From Saccharofermentans sp. (GTDB taxonomy: Bacteria > Bacillota > Clostridia > Saccharofermentanales > Saccharofermentanaceae): DNA of 47,610 nt. The position numbers and the translations under genes are program-made. The notes beneath the pieces were generated by a model. That model saw nothing but the letters and a program-made list of their open reading frames with translations. It was not told the DNA's origin and searched no databases. This document shows, piece by piece, positions 35,006-43,946 of the stretch. Numbering within the stretch: the stretch's first letter is position 1; every line of letters starts with the position of its first letter. The stretch is from contig JAIKYD010000092.1 in assembly GCA_024683485.1 (NCBI GenBank), positions 1 through 47,610 on the forward strand, given 5' to 3'.

Positions 35006-35229
35006 AAATGCGCATCCCTCCATCTTTTCTATCGTAAAAATATTATAACTTTTCGAGCAATAACTCAATAAGATTTTATGCTCTATAGCCCTGTTCAGTT
35101 AGTTTTGTAATATTTTCCGGAAACCTATTTCACAAGTATCCTTTACAGTTTTTGAAAAGAAATATACAATTTTTGTTATAGATATGACATTTTTCTTTTA
35201 CTTTTATTGTTTGCCAAGAGGAAAAGCAC

Positions 35230-35982
35230 ATGAATATCGAGAAAGAACTTGCCAAAAGATTAATGAATGATGGTGAATCCGGTGACCGCCAGGTCGCATA
35301 TAACCACGAGATAAGTTTTTACGAGCTCGTTGCAAGCGGCAATATGGCAAGGCTTGAGGAAGCCCTTAAAACAATAGGCTCCACACAGGTACTGGGTGTC
35401 TTAAGCCGCGACAAAGTAAGAAATGTCAAATATCACACGGTCATACTCACCGCTCTCGTCAGCAGATTCTGTATAGAGGCTGGTCTTGAGATCTCAGTAG
35501 CTTACAATTTGAGCGATATTTTTATCGGGCTGATTGATGCATCTGACACCATCGACGAGGTCTATACCGTCCAGAACGAGATGCTCCGCTCATATTGCCG
35601 CAAGATGAGTGACCTTGCCAAAAACCGCGTTGTATCGCGTCACATAGTGGTAGCTATCGATTATATACGTTCACACATCCAGGAGAACCTCACCGTGGAA
35701 TCGATCGCTGACTCGCTTTCCCTTAATTCCAGTTACCTCTCGAAGCTCTTTAAACAGGAAATGGGAATAACGCTGAGCAGATATATCAGGGATCAAAAGA
35801 TAAACGTTGCATGCAACATGTTAAGGCACTTAGACGAGTCTTCCCTCTCGATCGCAAATTATCTGGGCTTCTCTTCTCAGTCGCACTTCATTCAGGTGTT
35901 CAAGAAATCCACCGGTATGACACCTGAGGAATACCGCCGTAAGAATTACCACCAGAGCTGGATGAATGGTGACAACGAATAA
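35230..35982 (+). CDS. AraC-family transcriptional regulator
   Basis: The 250-residue protein has a helical N-terminal domain (about 20-140) without a cupin fold, and a C-terminal AraC double helix-turn-helix (about 150-242): 'AIDYIRSHIQENLTVESIADSLSLNSSYLSKLFKQEMGITLSRYIRDQKI' and 'SIANYLGFSSQSHFIQVFKKSTGMTPEEYRRKNY'. The N-terminal 'VAYNLSDIFIGLIDASDTIDEV' resembles Gram-positive AraC regulators of surface or stress genes. GAGG precedes the ATG. It is divergent from the acetyltransferase-like gene; the 224-base gap (35006-35229) is AT-rich, with TTGAAA and TATAGA as a weak promoter. Its target is unknown. Confidence 0.9.
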   Translation: MNIEKELAKRLMNDGESGDRQVAYNHEISFYELVASGNMARLEEALKTIGSTQVLGVLSRDKVRNVKYHTVILTALVSRFCIEAGLEISVAYNLSDIFIGLIDASDTIDEVYTVQNEMLRSYCRKMSDLAKNRVVSRHIVVAIDYIRSHIQENLTVESIADSLSLNSSYLSKLFKQEMGITLSRYIRDQKINVACNMLRHLDESSLSIANYLGFSSQSHFIQVFKKSTGMTPEEYRRKNYHQSWMNGDNE

Positions 35983-36009
35983 TAAATTCATACTGAAGCA
36001 GCATTCATA

Positions 36010-39000
36010 TCACTCCGCACTCTTCAGTGATTCCGCCATGTCGATTTTCTCGATCTTGGCGCGCATGAAGAGACTGACGATTGTTGAGAACAGGATTACG
36101 AGTCCAAAAGCATAAACATAACTTAAGGGAACGATACGGATATCATATGTTGTCATATCCATTTCTATCTTGGACATGACGAATCTGTGCAAAAGGATTC
36201 CCAGCGGAATACCGGCAAGATAACCCATGACAACGAGCATTATGTTCTCGCGCGTGACATATGCACCTGTTTCCCTGCGGTTGAAACCCATGACCTTCAA
36301 AGTCGCGATCTCTCTGATACGTTCTGTGATATTAATGTTATTCAGATTGAAGAGAACGATAAATGCGAGAAGAGCAGCACACACAGCAACAAGCACAATG
36401 ATGTAATTCATACGTTCCATCGTATTAGCGAAGCTCTCCCTTAAATCCGCAGTGGCAGACCATGTCTTGATCTTATAATTGTCTGACAGATACGATGCGA
36501 TCCTGTAGGACTCTTCCTGAGTCTTGTTTTCCGTACTGACAAGGAGAGTCTCGGGGGTATATGGCTTGCCGAATGCTTCCCTGTACGTAGACGGAGTCAT
36601 ATAAGCAAAATGGAAGGTGTAATTCATAAATATCTCACCTACGGTAAGCGTCACTTCATGCTCATCATCTCCGTAGAGGAAAGTAATAGTATCTCCTGCT
36701 TTAACTTTGTTCTTTTGGGCGAGTTTTTGGGATATGGCGACCGTGCCGTCTTCAGGCCACTGAAGATCCTCACCCGTCTTAACATCTGCAAGTCCGAACA
36801 CCTGCAGAACATTAGGATCATCCGAGATGTAAAGACTTACATCCCTGACATATGCTGAGCCGTTATTCTTTGCCTGGTCGCTCTTAACTACGGCATATTC
36901 ACAGTTACCGCCAAGAGCTGCGGCAGCCCTGGCAGCGTCCTCTATCTCATACTGTCTGTATTTCTCATCAAACGTGACAGCCAGATCATATTTCAGGATG
37001 TTATCGTACTGCACATTGACAAGATTGCATACCGAGTCATAAAGACCGAATGCAGTAATGAGAAGAGCCGCACAGCCTGCAATTCCGACGATCATCATCC
37101 ACATTCTTTTCTTAAAACGGAAAACATTACGTGCAGACACTTTGTGAAGGAACTTCATTCTCTTCCAGATAAAGCCGATACGCTCCAGAAGGATCCGCTT
37201 TCCCGGAAGAGGAGCCTTAGGTCTTATAAGCTCTGCAGGCATGCCTTTAAGTGCAGAGAGCGCGGTCACAACCGTTACGCCAACGGTACAAAGGAGTGAT
37301 GCTGCCAAAGTGAAGATAAACAGCGGCACGCTTGTGGTATATGAGAGATCGGAAAAACCATACAACATCCTGTAGCATTCCCATATTACCCACGGGAACA
37401 GTCTTGTACCTCCCAAAAATCCGAAGACGCAGCCAAGAACAGAGGCCGATCCTGAATAGATAACGAATTTCATCACTATAGCCAGGTCTGAATAACCAAG
37501 TGCCCTCATCGTACCGATTATGCCGCGTTCATCTCCTACCATTCTGCTCATCGTGGTCGAGCATACCAATGCGGCAATCGCGAAAAAGAATATCGGGAAG
37601 ACAGTGGTAACACCATCAACGATCTGTGCATCGTTGTAAAAGCAGACATAACCGGTATTTTTATCTCTTCCGAGAATATATGTATCGGGATCGTCCACAC
37701 TGTCAAGCACGGAAAAACCATATACTATATTTGAGCCGTAAACGCTGTCAGCAGTATATGAGAATTCGGAATAGCCTTTCCAGTATTCATAGACACCATC
37801 GTTATACTCTTTCCAGCCATCATCGATCTGCCGCTGAGCATCTTCTAACTGAGCAAGACCATCATTATACTGAGTCAGTCCGTTCAGGTACTGCGAGTAT
37901 GCACTGTCATACTGTGCCTTGGAACTCTCATATTCCTTTATACCGGACTCATACTGGATCTTATCAGACATATATGACTGATATTTATCGTTGTAAAGAG
38001 CAATCTTCTCCTCATACAGTTTCTGCTTGTTATCCAGTTCTTCCTCAGTATCGTCTAATTCCGATTCCTTTGCTTCAATTTCCACTATCTCATTCTCGGT
38101 ATCCTCGATCAGATCCAGATAGTATTCACGGTAATTCTCCTGACCTGCAATAATACCCTCGACAGTCCGGCGTTCCCAGTCATTATCCGTCTGTTCAAGT
38201 CTTGCATTACTGTTCTCTAGTCCGGCATCTATCGCAGCTACTGCGGCCCTGTAATTATTTAACAGGAAATCCAATGTTGAACGCCGTGACTTATTCTCCG
38301 TTCTCTCTACCCATAATCCGGAGCGCCCTTCTGTAATTTCCTTGAAAAGTGAATCTATTTCTTCCTTCAGGCTGTCCAGTTCCGCCTTTGACCGCTCTGC
38401 TCTTTGACCGGCAGCATCGAGCAGCACCTGGGATGAGGTCAGCTGAGACCTGTATTCTTCAAGCTGCCCGCGCGACTCGTCTAAAGTGGTCTTACCTTCT
38501 TCAAGTTCAGGCCTTTTCTTATCTATTTCTGCCTGTGCATCTTCTAATTGTTTTTTGGCATCATCGAGTTTTTTTCTGGCATCATCCAGTTCTTTTCTGG
38601 CATCATCTATGCCTTCATTGAACTCATCGACACCATCATAGAGTTTGTCATATTCTTCTCTTAATAACGACTCAAACCGTTCATCTATTACATTTTTCAG
38701 AATGACTTTATACTGCTTCTCGGCGCTTTTCGCCCACTCTTTATATTCATCAGAATAAATGTAAAGTCCCGTATCCGCATAGAGATACGCTTCGGTATAG
38801 TACTCTGAATCAAATGCACCGGGAAGAGCACAGACATAATAGGAAACACTTCCCGACCCTTCATTTGAGGTTCCTCTCTGAAAGTTCATGAATACAGGAG
38901 ATCTCGCTGTTCCCACAACTGTATATTCCCTGTACTTAAACAGCTTCAGGGAATCCTCACTTGTCTCATCTGCAATTACTAGCTTGGTCCCCAGTTCCAC

Positions 39001-39417
39001 TGACGGGAGCTTATAATCATCGACGACGATCTCATCAGGACTTTTGGGCAAACGCCCTTTCTCAAGAGTGATCCTGTTTATATCATTTGTTATCGACAAA
39101 AAATGAACTGTATCGGCACTCGGATCATCACCCAGATATGCTGAACAGTCTGCTGAGAATGCTCCCTCCACAACGCAGTTCGTCCGCTTTCTGAGTTCAG
39201 TAATATCATCATCGGTAAACCCGATCGTAGATAAGAGCCTGAAATCAAACAATGCCTGATCGTTAACATATTTATTTCCAGTTACGATCATAGAAGGCGT
39301 GGTTATCTTAAGTCCTGCAAAGAATCCCACTCCCAGAGCGATTATCGCGAAGATAGCGATAAATCTCGGAAGAGTCATCCTGATAGATCTTAATATTGTC
39401 TTGGCGTAAGGTCTCAT
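36010..39417 (-). CDS. FtsX-type ABC permease with long coiled-coil insertion
   Basis: This is a 1135-residue protein from the ATG at 39417, whose A overlaps the ATPase stop (TAATG). An N-terminal helix (about 20-40) is followed by an extracellular beta-rich part, then about 300 residues of coiled coil (about 255-560; DDARKELDDARKKLDDAKKQLEDAQ). A first FtsX domain (about 620-740), a second extracellular domain (about 800-960) and a final FtsX domain (about 1000-1135) complete it. This MacB-like class usually acts as a mechanotransmitter or exports peptides rather than importing. Downstream DNA contains ACTGAAG/CTTCAGT arms that may fold. Substrate unknown. Confidence 0.9.
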   Translation of the reverse strand: MRPYAKTILRSIRMTLPRFIAIFAIIALGVGFFAGLKITTPSMIVTGNKYVNDQALFDFRLLSTIGFTDDDITELRKRTNCVVEGAFSADCSAYLGDDPSADTVHFLSITNDINRITLEKGRLPKSPDEIVVDDYKLPSVELGTKLVIADETSEDSLKLFKYREYTVVGTARSPVFMNFQRGTSNEGSGSVSYYVCALPGAFDSEYYTEAYLYADTGLYIYSDEYKEWAKSAEKQYKVILKNVIDERFESLLREEYDKLYDGVDEFNEGIDDARKELDDARKKLDDAKKQLEDAQAEIDKKRPELEEGKTTLDESRGQLEEYRSQLTSSQVLLDAAGQRAERSKAELDSLKEEIDSLFKEITEGRSGLWVERTENKSRRSTLDFLLNNYRAAVAAIDAGLENSNARLEQTDNDWERRTVEGIIAGQENYREYYLDLIEDTENEIVEIEAKESELDDTEEELDNKQKLYEEKIALYNDKYQSYMSDKIQYESGIKEYESSKAQYDSAYSQYLNGLTQYNDGLAQLEDAQRQIDDGWKEYNDGVYEYWKGYSEFSYTADSVYGSNIVYGFSVLDSVDDPDTYILGRDKNTGYVCFYNDAQIVDGVTTVFPIFFFAIAALVCSTTMSRMVGDERGIIGTMRALGYSDLAIVMKFVIYSGSASVLGCVFGFLGGTRLFPWVIWECYRMLYGFSDLSYTTSVPLFIFTLAASLLCTVGVTVVTALSALKGMPAELIRPKAPLPGKRILLERIGFIWKRMKFLHKVSARNVFRFKKRMWMMIVGIAGCAALLITAFGLYDSVCNLVNVQYDNILKYDLAVTFDEKYRQYEIEDAARAAAALGGNCEYAVVKSDQAKNNGSAYVRDVSLYISDDPNVLQVFGLADVKTGEDLQWPEDGTVAISQKLAQKNKVKAGDTITFLYGDDEHEVTLTVGEIFMNYTFHFAYMTPSTYREAFGKPYTPETLLVSTENKTQEESYRIASYLSDNYKIKTWSATADLRESFANTMERMNYIIVLVAVCAALLAFIVLFNLNNINITERIREIATLKVMGFNRRETGAYVTRENIMLVVMGYLAGIPLGILLHRFVMSKIEMDMTTYDIRIVPLSYVYAFGLVILFSTIVSLFMRAKIEKIDMAESLKSAE
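38551..38613 (-). repeat. Imperfect 21-base tandem repeat encoding coiled-coil heptads
   Basis: Three successive 21-base units share the plus-strand core TGGCATCATC. They encode seven-residue units of the form DDARKKL within the coiled coil of the FtsX permease. The DNA repetition suggests recent heptad expansion. Confidence 0.7.
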
Positions 39418-40118
39418 TACCACTCGATCGTATCTACATTTACAGGGTGCTCATTCACTATATTGCTCATGATCCTGCCGTTCTTTACTCTTATTACCCT
39501 GTCTGCCATTGCCGTAAGTGCAGAGTTATGTGTGATTATTACCACCGTCATACCTTTCTCGGTACTTAAAGACTGCAGGAGTTTAAGTATTGCTTTACCG
39601 GTCTGATAATCAAGGGCACCGGTAGGCTCATCGCACAGCAGAAGCTTCGGATTTTTGGCAATAGCTCTTGCAATCGCGACCCTTTGCTGCTCACCGCCTG
39701 ACAGCTGCGCTGGGAAGTTATTCTTGCGGTCTGCAAGGCCAACCTCATTCATGATGAGATCACAGTCCATCGGATCTTTAACAAGCTGGGCAGCCATCTC
39801 GACATTCTCATATGCTGTAAGGTTGGGGATCAGGTTGTAGAACTGGAAAACAAAACCGACATTCTGTCTTCTGAACAGAGCCAGTTCATTGTTTCCGAGA
39901 ACCGATATCTCTTTACCGTCAAGAAAGACTTTTCCTGAAGAAAGCCTGTCCATACCGCCAAGGATATTCAGCAGCGTAGTCTTACCGGCACCTGACTGTC
40001 CGACAATGACACAGAGTTCACCTTTTTCGATAAAGAAGTCGCAGCCGTCAAGAGCCGTTACATTGACCGTACCGGTCTTATATATCTTCTTTACATCGCG
40101 AAATTCAATATAGGCCAT
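39417..40118 (-). CDS. ABC transporter ATPase, MacB/LolD type
   Basis: The 233-residue ATPase has Walker [11 protein letters not shown]-loop [16 protein letters not shown], signature [19 protein letters not shown], Walker [17 protein letters not shown] and switch VIITHNSAL. The 'EPTGALD' block and '[15 protein letters not shown]' are typical of MacB/LolD ATPases, which pair with FtsX permeases like the next gene. The ATG at 40118 has GGAGAG five bases upstream; a longer frame to 40157 has no site. It follows the transglutaminase-like gene after 48 bases. Confidence 0.93.
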   Translation of the reverse strand: MAYIEFRDVKKIYKTGTVNVTALDGCDFFIEKGELCVIVGQSGAGKTTLLNILGGMDRLSSGKVFLDGKEISVLGNNELALFRRQNVGFVFQFYNLIPNLTAYENVEMAAQLVKDPMDCDLIMNEVGLADRKNNFPAQLSGGEQQRVAIARAIAKNPKLLLCDEPTGALDYQTGKAILKLLQSLSTEKGMTVVIITHNSALTAMADRVIRVKNGRIMSNIVNEHPVNVDTIEW

Positions 40119-40166
40119 AAATCTCTCCGGAACCGCCGGCAAACGGCAGTCTGACATATTATTTCA

Positions 40167-41642
40167 TCATCTTTTTTCTATATACAACGGCATCGTATCG
40201 TATTTATCAAAAAAGACACGGCCTTCCGGGATGCTGATATAAAGTCTCGGACAATCGTCAAAAGCCCAGGACCCAACTACCCTGATCGAATCCGGCACTC
40301 GTACATAACTCAGTTCGTCACAATAACAGAAGGCCTGATTGCCAATCTCTTCGCATCCTTCCGGAATATAGACATATTCCAGATCTTCACAGGTGTTAAA
40401 AGCAAACTCTCCTATCTTCTCCACCGTATCAGGAAGGATCACCACCGTTACCAGATCGCAGTCATAAAAACAATAATCGGCTATCCTGTCAATGATACAG
40501 TCATCATCAAAAACGATCTTACTGAATCCGTTAACACCTTCAGGCATTTTCAATGTCCCGTAGCCTGATATATAGCACACACCGTCTCTTGTAATCTCAT
40601 AATTTGCATGATCCCCGCAGCTTCCTGAAGAAGGGATACCGTGTCTTGTGTCTGCATCAAATATCTTGTGATCATTCGAGAAAGACTCCAAAGGAAGCAG
40701 ATAATACAAGGTTGATTCTCCATATGTTTCAACATTATCAGGACCGTTGTAATACCTTGACATATCATATGTAGGATCCACAAAATGCCATTTTCCTCCA
40801 AGGAAAACAGCGGCCCAGGCATGATCCGCAATATTATCCTCATTCTTTTTCCCGGTCATTTCATCATAAGAACTGTAACCCATTCCAAACTCAACACATG
40901 CAGGTATTCCCTGTGCCCTGCAAAGTGCCGTAAAAGCATTTCCAAAACCTTCGCAAATAGACTTGCCGTCTCTTATTACATCAACAGCGCTGTCCTGATA
41001 ACATCCGCTGGTACCTTCAGCCTCCACATTGTCATAGGCCATGCCGTTAGCTATATATGAATAAATCCGGAAAACTTTTTCCCAATCATCTTTAGCACCT
41101 TCACATATCCTGTCGGAATAACCGATAAGCACAGGATCATCACACTCGATGTCATTTTGCGGTTCCAGGCATTCCTTAAGGGACTGTTCATCAGTCCACA
41201 TCTCAGAACAGGTCTCAAGGTTATACTCATAATTAGCAGACTTCCAGAAATGGATATTCTTACCGCTTTTGAATACTATGTTGTTTCCGTTGGTTACAGT
41301 CCTTCCGAAAGCATCATATGCTATCTCTATGTAATAGAGTTCGCCTTCATTCATAAAGCTTTCAAGTTCAATATCGAACACACCGCCGGCACATTGAAAT
41401 TTTCTGACAACCTTCGATGTCTTGCATTTCGAGAGAATGATATTGTATTCCCTGTTCTCATCAGAATCGAAAATAACTCTTCCGCCGGCAAGACTCATAT
41501 TAAGAGTAACACCATCCGCAAGAGTTAATTCATATTCTTCAAAGGAAGCAGGTACAAAATCACTCTTCCTCTCAAATCCGGGAAAAGCGTTAAGGGTAAA
41601 AGCTGCACAAAGTAAAACTGTTGCGACCGCCCTTCTTAACAC
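40167..41642 (-). CDS. Secreted transglutaminase-like protein with BspA-type leucine-rich repeats
   Basis: The 491-residue protein begins at GTG 41642, eight bases after AAGGAG, and has a short signal peptide (RRAVATVLLCAAFTLNAFPG). A transglutaminase/protease-like domain (about 170-300) has the triad C230 (SICEGFGNAF), H274 (ADHAWAAV) and D289 (HFVDPTYD). Three to four LRR_5 repeats follow (about 385-480; 'VILPDTVEKIGEFAFNTCEDLEYVYIPEGCEEIGNQAF'). The N-terminal 130 residues resemble an Ig-like fold. It starts two bases after the proS stop, so the two are probably co-transcribed. The substrate is unknown; extracellular protease or cross-linking activity is possible. Confidence 0.87.
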   Translation of the reverse strand: MLRRAVATVLLCAAFTLNAFPGFERKSDFVPASFEEYELTLADGVTLNMSLAGGRVIFDSDENREYNIILSKCKTSKVVRKFQCAGGVFDIELESFMNEGELYYIEIAYDAFGRTVTNGNNIVFKSGKNIHFWKSANYEYNLETCSEMWTDEQSLKECLEPQNDIECDDPVLIGYSDRICEGAKDDWEKVFRIYSYIANGMAYDNVEAEGTSGCYQDSAVDVIRDGKSICEGFGNAFTALCRAQGIPACVEFGMGYSSYDEMTGKKNEDNIADHAWAAVFLGGKWHFVDPTYDMSRYYNGPDNVETYGESTLYYLLPLESFSNDHKIFDADTRHGIPSSGSCGDHANYEITRDGVCYISGYGTLKMPEGVNGFSKIVFDDDCIIDRIADYCFYDCDLVTVVILPDTVEKIGEFAFNTCEDLEYVYIPEGCEEIGNQAFCYCDELSYVRVPDSIRVVGSWAFDDCPRLYISIPEGRVFFDKYDTMPLYIEKR

Positions 41643-41644
41643 CT

Positions 41645-43339
41645 TCAGATCTCCTTGGCTGTTCTTACCGCTTCCTCTGCTGTTATCTCTGAAGTCTCAG
41701 CTGAAGCTCTTCTCTTGATCTCAACGATGCCTTCTCCTGCGCGTCTTCCGACAGTGATACGGAGCGGAATACCCAAAAGGTCAGCATCCTTGAACTTAAC
41801 GCCCGGGCGCTCATTCCTGTCATCAATAAGAACTTCAACACCGGAAGACAGCAGTTCGTCATAGATCTTATTTGCAACATCCATGATCTCCTCATCGTTG
41901 ACCTTTGTAGGAACAACGATAACCTTGTAGGGAGCTACAATGGATGGCCAGATAATTCCGTCGTCATCGTGATACTGCTCGATAATTGCAGCAAGAACTC
42001 TTGATACACCGATACCGTAGCAGCCCATTACCATGCTATGTTCCTTACCGTTGTTATCAAGGTAAACGCAGCCCAAAGCATCGGAATACTTTGTACCGAG
42101 CTTGAAGATATGACCAACCTCAACGCCTCTTGCCATAGCAAGTTTGCCTTTGCCGCACTTGGGACATATATCGCCTTCTTTAGCGTTGGTAATATCAGCT
42201 GTCTTATCAGCTTCAAAATCTCTTCCAATATTAACGTTCTTGAAATGATAGTCTGTCTCGCAGGCACCGACAACAAAGTTCTTCATGCCTGCAACTTCAG
42301 GATCAACAACGATATCGATCTTCTGCTTAAGTCCGACAGGACCTGCGAAGCCGACCTTAGCACCGGTTATCTGCTCAACATCGGCAAAAGCAGCAAGTTC
42401 CATCTCGGTTGCATCGTAAAGGTTGCCGAGCTTTGTCTCGTTGATATCCCTGTCGCCTCTGCACATAGCAGCAACGAACTTACCGTCAATGTTGTAAAGA
42501 ATAGTCTTAACAAAAGCCTCAGGACCGCAGTTAAGATAGCCGCAGAGTTCTTCAATGGTCTTAACGTCAGGTGTATGGATCTTCTCGACAGCGAGCTCGT
42601 CAGCTGTTTCAGCTGCACCTCTGGTCCAGCCTGCCTTCTCCTCGTTGGCAGCATATCCGCATTCATCGCAGAAACATATAGCATCCTCACCTACTTCACT
42701 CTTTACCATGAACTCCTGTGAACCGGAACCGCCCATCGCACCTGAATCAGCATCAACGATCGTATAGTCCAGACCAAGTCTGTCGAAGATCGCGCGGTAA
42801 GCGTCATACATCTTCTTGTAGGATACGTCGAGACCTGTCTCATCAACATCGAAGGAATATGCATCCTTCATGACAAACTCTCTTGCTCTGATAACACCGA
42901 ATCTTGGACGCTTCTCATCTCTGTACTTATGCTGGATCTGATAAAGCGTAACAGGGAGCTGCTTGTAAGATCTGATCGAATCTCTTACAGCTTCCGTGAA
43001 GGGTTCTTCATGCGTGGGACCAAGACAGAAACTTCTTCCGCCCCTGTCCGTAAGTCTGAACATTTCCGGGCCGAACTTTTCCCATCTGCCTGAACCCTGA
43101 TATGCCTCAGCAGGAAGAAGTGCAGGCATTATGAGTTCCTGCGCTCCGGCCTTATCCATTTCCTCTCTTATGACCGCTTCAACCTTCCTGTATGTGCGGT
43201 AACCCATGGGCATGAATGAATAAACGCCTGATGCCATCTTGCGGATAAGACCCGCTCTGAGCATAAGTCTGTGTGACGGTATCTCTGCATCTGCAGGGAT
43301 CTCCCTCTGTGTAGCCAAAAACAGTTCAGAAACTCTCAT
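41645..43339 (-). CDS. proS: Prolyl-tRNA synthetase
   Basis: The 564-residue class II synthetase charges tRNA-Pro. It is the bacterial type with an editing insertion: motif 1 around '[35 protein letters not shown]', motif 2 '[26 protein letters not shown]', an insertion domain (about 225-400) and motif 3 '[17 protein letters not shown]'. A CxxC pair occurs at CDECG and CPKCG in the insertion. A near-consensus promoter and AGGGAG site precede the ATG. No T-box leader is present. Downstream genes for the transglutaminase and the ABC pair appear to belong to the same transcript. Confidence 0.96.
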   Translation of the reverse strand: MRVSELFLATQREIPADAEIPSHRLMLRAGLIRKMASGVYSFMPMGYRTYRKVEAVIREEMDKAGAQELIMPALLPAEAYQGSGRWEKFGPEMFRLTDRGGRSFCLGPTHEEPFTEAVRDSIRSYKQLPVTLYQIQHKYRDEKRPRFGVIRAREFVMKDAYSFDVDETGLDVSYKKMYDAYRAIFDRLGLDYTIVDADSGAMGGSGSQEFMVKSEVGEDAICFCDECGYAANEEKAGWTRGAAETADELAVEKIHTPDVKTIEELCGYLNCGPEAFVKTILYNIDGKFVAAMCRGDRDINETKLGNLYDATEMELAAFADVEQITGAKVGFAGPVGLKQKIDIVVDPEVAGMKNFVVGACETDYHFKNVNIGRDFEADKTADITNAKEGDICPKCGKGKLAMARGVEVGHIFKLGTKYSDALGCVYLDNNGKEHSMVMGCYGIGVSRVLAAIIEQYHDDDGIIWPSIVAPYKVIVVPTKVNDEEIMDVANKIYDELLSSGVEVLIDDRNERPGVKFKDADLLGIPLRITVGRRAGEGIVEIKRRASAETSEITAEEAVRTAKEI

Positions 43340-43372
43340 ATACTGCTCCCTTATTTATTTTTTACGGGTGTA

Positions 43373-43401
43373 AGTATATACGAGAGGGTGTGTTTTTGCA
43401 A
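43373..43401 (-). promoter_or_regulatory. Promoter of proS and the downstream operon
   Basis: The minus strand reads TTGCAA (43396-43401), a 17-base spacer and TATACT (43373-43378), 34 bases before the ATG. The leader is too short for a T-box. Confidence 0.7.
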
Positions 43402-43485
43402 TTTTGGAAGAAGTCACTCCGTTCCGGAATTCAGTAAATACCGGTTAAAACCTCATTAATGCCTGATTTGAGAACGGGAAACGGT

Positions 43486-43647
43486 TTACTTAAGTAGTCC
43501 GATGATGAAAATGGCGTCAAGAATACCGCAAATGATGATGATCAGAGCACATATAATATATATTCGCGCACGCTTTTTCTCGACATCACGCTCTGTCGTG
43601 CCGTAGCTCGCTCTTCTTGCCGGTTTGCGGACGCGTCCCAACGACAT
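43486..43647 (-). CDS. 53-residue single-pass membrane protein, function unknown
   Basis: From ATG 43647 a frame of 53 codons reads a basic N-terminal half (MSLGRVRKPARRASYGTTER, DVEKKRAR) followed by one hydrophobic helix (IYIICALIIIICGILDAIFIIGLLK). AGGGGGAG lies just upstream and a TATAAT at 43678-43683, so expression is plausible. It has the positive-inside topology of small membrane regulators. It sits between proS and the divergent SH3/3D gene. Nothing in it identifies a partner. Confidence 0.72.
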   Translation of the reverse strand: MSLGRVRKPARRASYGTTERDVEKKRARIYIICALIIIICGILDAIFIIGLLK

Positions 43648-43677
43648 TTGCTCTCCCCCTCTCATTTGTGTGTTTAG

Positions 43678-43683
43678 ATTATA
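43678..43683 (-). promoter_or_regulatory. Possible -10 of the 53-residue membrane protein gene
   Basis: A perfect TATAAT on the minus strand 30 bases before the ATG. The -35 region is not convincing. Confidence 0.4.
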
Positions 43684-43734
43684 GACGGTTCATTTATGTC
43701 ATGCTTTGCATAGTTGTGACAATCAATTGACAAT

Positions 43735-43767
43735 TTTCGCGAAAGGCTTTACTCAAAATCGATTTTG
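43735..43767. promoter_or_regulatory. Two neighbouring perfect palindromes in a divergent intergenic region
   Basis: TTTCGCGAAA (43735-43744) and CAAAATCGATTTTG (43754-43767) are perfect palindromes with centres about 21 bases apart, i.e. two helical turns. They lie between divergent genes for a small membrane protein and a wall protein. They may be operators. The rest of 43684-43871 is AT-rich with no recognised element. Confidence 0.35.
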
Positions 43768-43871
43768 CGGTAAAGGGGACCTATTTCATTTGGGCATATT
43801 GCAAAAACGGACCTCAAGTACTCACTCAAAAATACTGACTTTTTCACTTAAAACAGCCAAAAATACTTGTA

Positions 43872-43880
43872 TGTTATAAT
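43872..43880 (+). promoter_or_regulatory. Extended -10 promoter of the SH3/3D wall-protein gene
   Basis: TGTTATAAT is a consensus extended -10 (TGn plus TATAAT). The expected transcription start near 43887 leaves only about six bases before ATG 43893 but a normal 60-base leader before the TTG at 43947, supporting the TTG start. Confidence 0.6.
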
Positions 43881-43946
43881 ATACTTGTTTTTATGCGCTC
43901 AAATATGGCGCTAAAAAGCACAGAAAAACAAAGGAGATTCAGGTTT

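Noticed and set aside
43340..43480. T-box leader for proS
   Set aside because: The promoter lies 34 bases before the ATG, leaving no room for a specifier loop or T-box.
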